Positions 63,604 through 64,000 of a stretch of DNA of 64,000 nt are shown here, in pieces (the first letter of the stretch is position 1; each line of letters begins with the position of its first letter). Source of the stretch: Glebionis coronaria (taxonomy: Eukaryota; Streptophyta; Magnoliopsida; Asterales; Asteraceae); contig CM046877.1 in assembly GCA_025667525.1 (NCBI GenBank), forward strand, positions 264,775,706 to 264,839,705. Reading direction: 5' to 3'. The notes beneath the pieces were generated by a model, which did no database searches, had not been told where the DNA came from, and saw nothing but the letters and a program-made list of their open reading frames with translations. Both the position numbers and the translations under genes were made by a program.

Positions 63604-64000
63604 CCTAATCGTCGCTACCTTTCTCTCAAATTAGCTATTGGATTTGTGGAGCCTTACCGAGTCGGAATCAAGGTAAAAACCATATATTATATATCTCTTC
63701 TTATCTTATGTAGGGAAATGTGTAGAAGATTTAGTTTTATTATGTTAATTTTTTTTTGTTTCACCAGTGACTCACTTACCTTTATTTTTGTATATGTATC
63801 ATGATTGATTTTTAATTGATATCTTGTTTTCAATTTTCTATTGCTAACAACAGTGTCTATTTAAGTGTTTTTTGTTATACTTAGATGCTATTGTATGTCA
63901 TTAACTAGTATCCAATCATTCTACTTTTCAAATTTATTTTGTTAAATTCGGTTGATTATTGTTCTAAGTGCTTTGTATTTGATCTATAAACTGATTTAAA
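63604..64000. other. Host DNA right of Ath-4
   Basis: Continues the host sequence that stops at 52351. A short open stretch 63620-63672 followed by GGTAAAAA could be an exon end with a splice donor, but there is no recognisable product. The rest is AT-rich. Confidence 0.35.

Overview
This is repeat-dense nuclear DNA from a flowering plant: a pile of LTR retrotransposons, several inserted into one another, with only short stretches of possible host sequence between them. No intact ordinary host gene is visible. The copia-1 polyprotein resembles, from memory, copia proteins common in Asteraceae (daisy family) genomes. I could not check this, so the family assignment is tentative.

Layout. 1-12930: an old minus-strand Ty1/copia element (copia-1), broken by two later insertions: a minus-strand Athila-like Ty3/gypsy element (Ath-1, 1839-9362, TSD ATTCC) and a solo LTR (9477-11134, TSD CCCGT). 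13048-about 16640: the likely end of a CACTA (En/Spm) DNA transposon, with subterminal repeats and four spliced exons of a transposase-like gene. 17573-25297: a complete but decayed minus-strand copia element (copia-2, TSD ATTAT). 26144-50803: a plus-strand Athila-like element (Ath-2) with gag, protease, RT, RNase H and integrase. Its 3' noncoding part was split by a 13.5-kb Athila-like element (Ath-3, 33942-47442, TSD GGGAG) that carries gag and protease but no RT or integrase. 50804-52351: probable host DNA with an old GAGCTCG-rich repeat. 52357-63598: a minus-strand Athila-like element (Ath-4, TSD GTAAA) with gag-pol. 63604-64000: host DNA.

How the parts work together. Ath-2 and Ath-4 carry the enzymes, now interrupted by a few stops and frameshifts. 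Ath-1 and Ath-3 lack polymerase but keep LTRs, the same primer-binding site, polypurine-like tracts and a set of structured noncoding elements, which suggests they were mobilised in trans by Ath-2/Ath-4-like relatives.

Main discovery candidate. All four Athila-like elements share a structured cassette after the last ORF: hairpin A (CGAGTC/GACTCG stem), then hairpin B whose stem bases change in compensating pairs between elements, then about 300 nt later hairpin C (AAACATT/AATGTTT stem) close to repeated AAGTGTAGGGG tracts. Further conserved structure includes a hairpin at the very start of each LTR, a palindrome in the leader, and position-conserved but sequence-diverged arrays of TTCCG repeats in the transcribed part of the LTR. 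These look like cis-acting RNA or DNA signals of a retrotransposon family and I do not know of a description of them.
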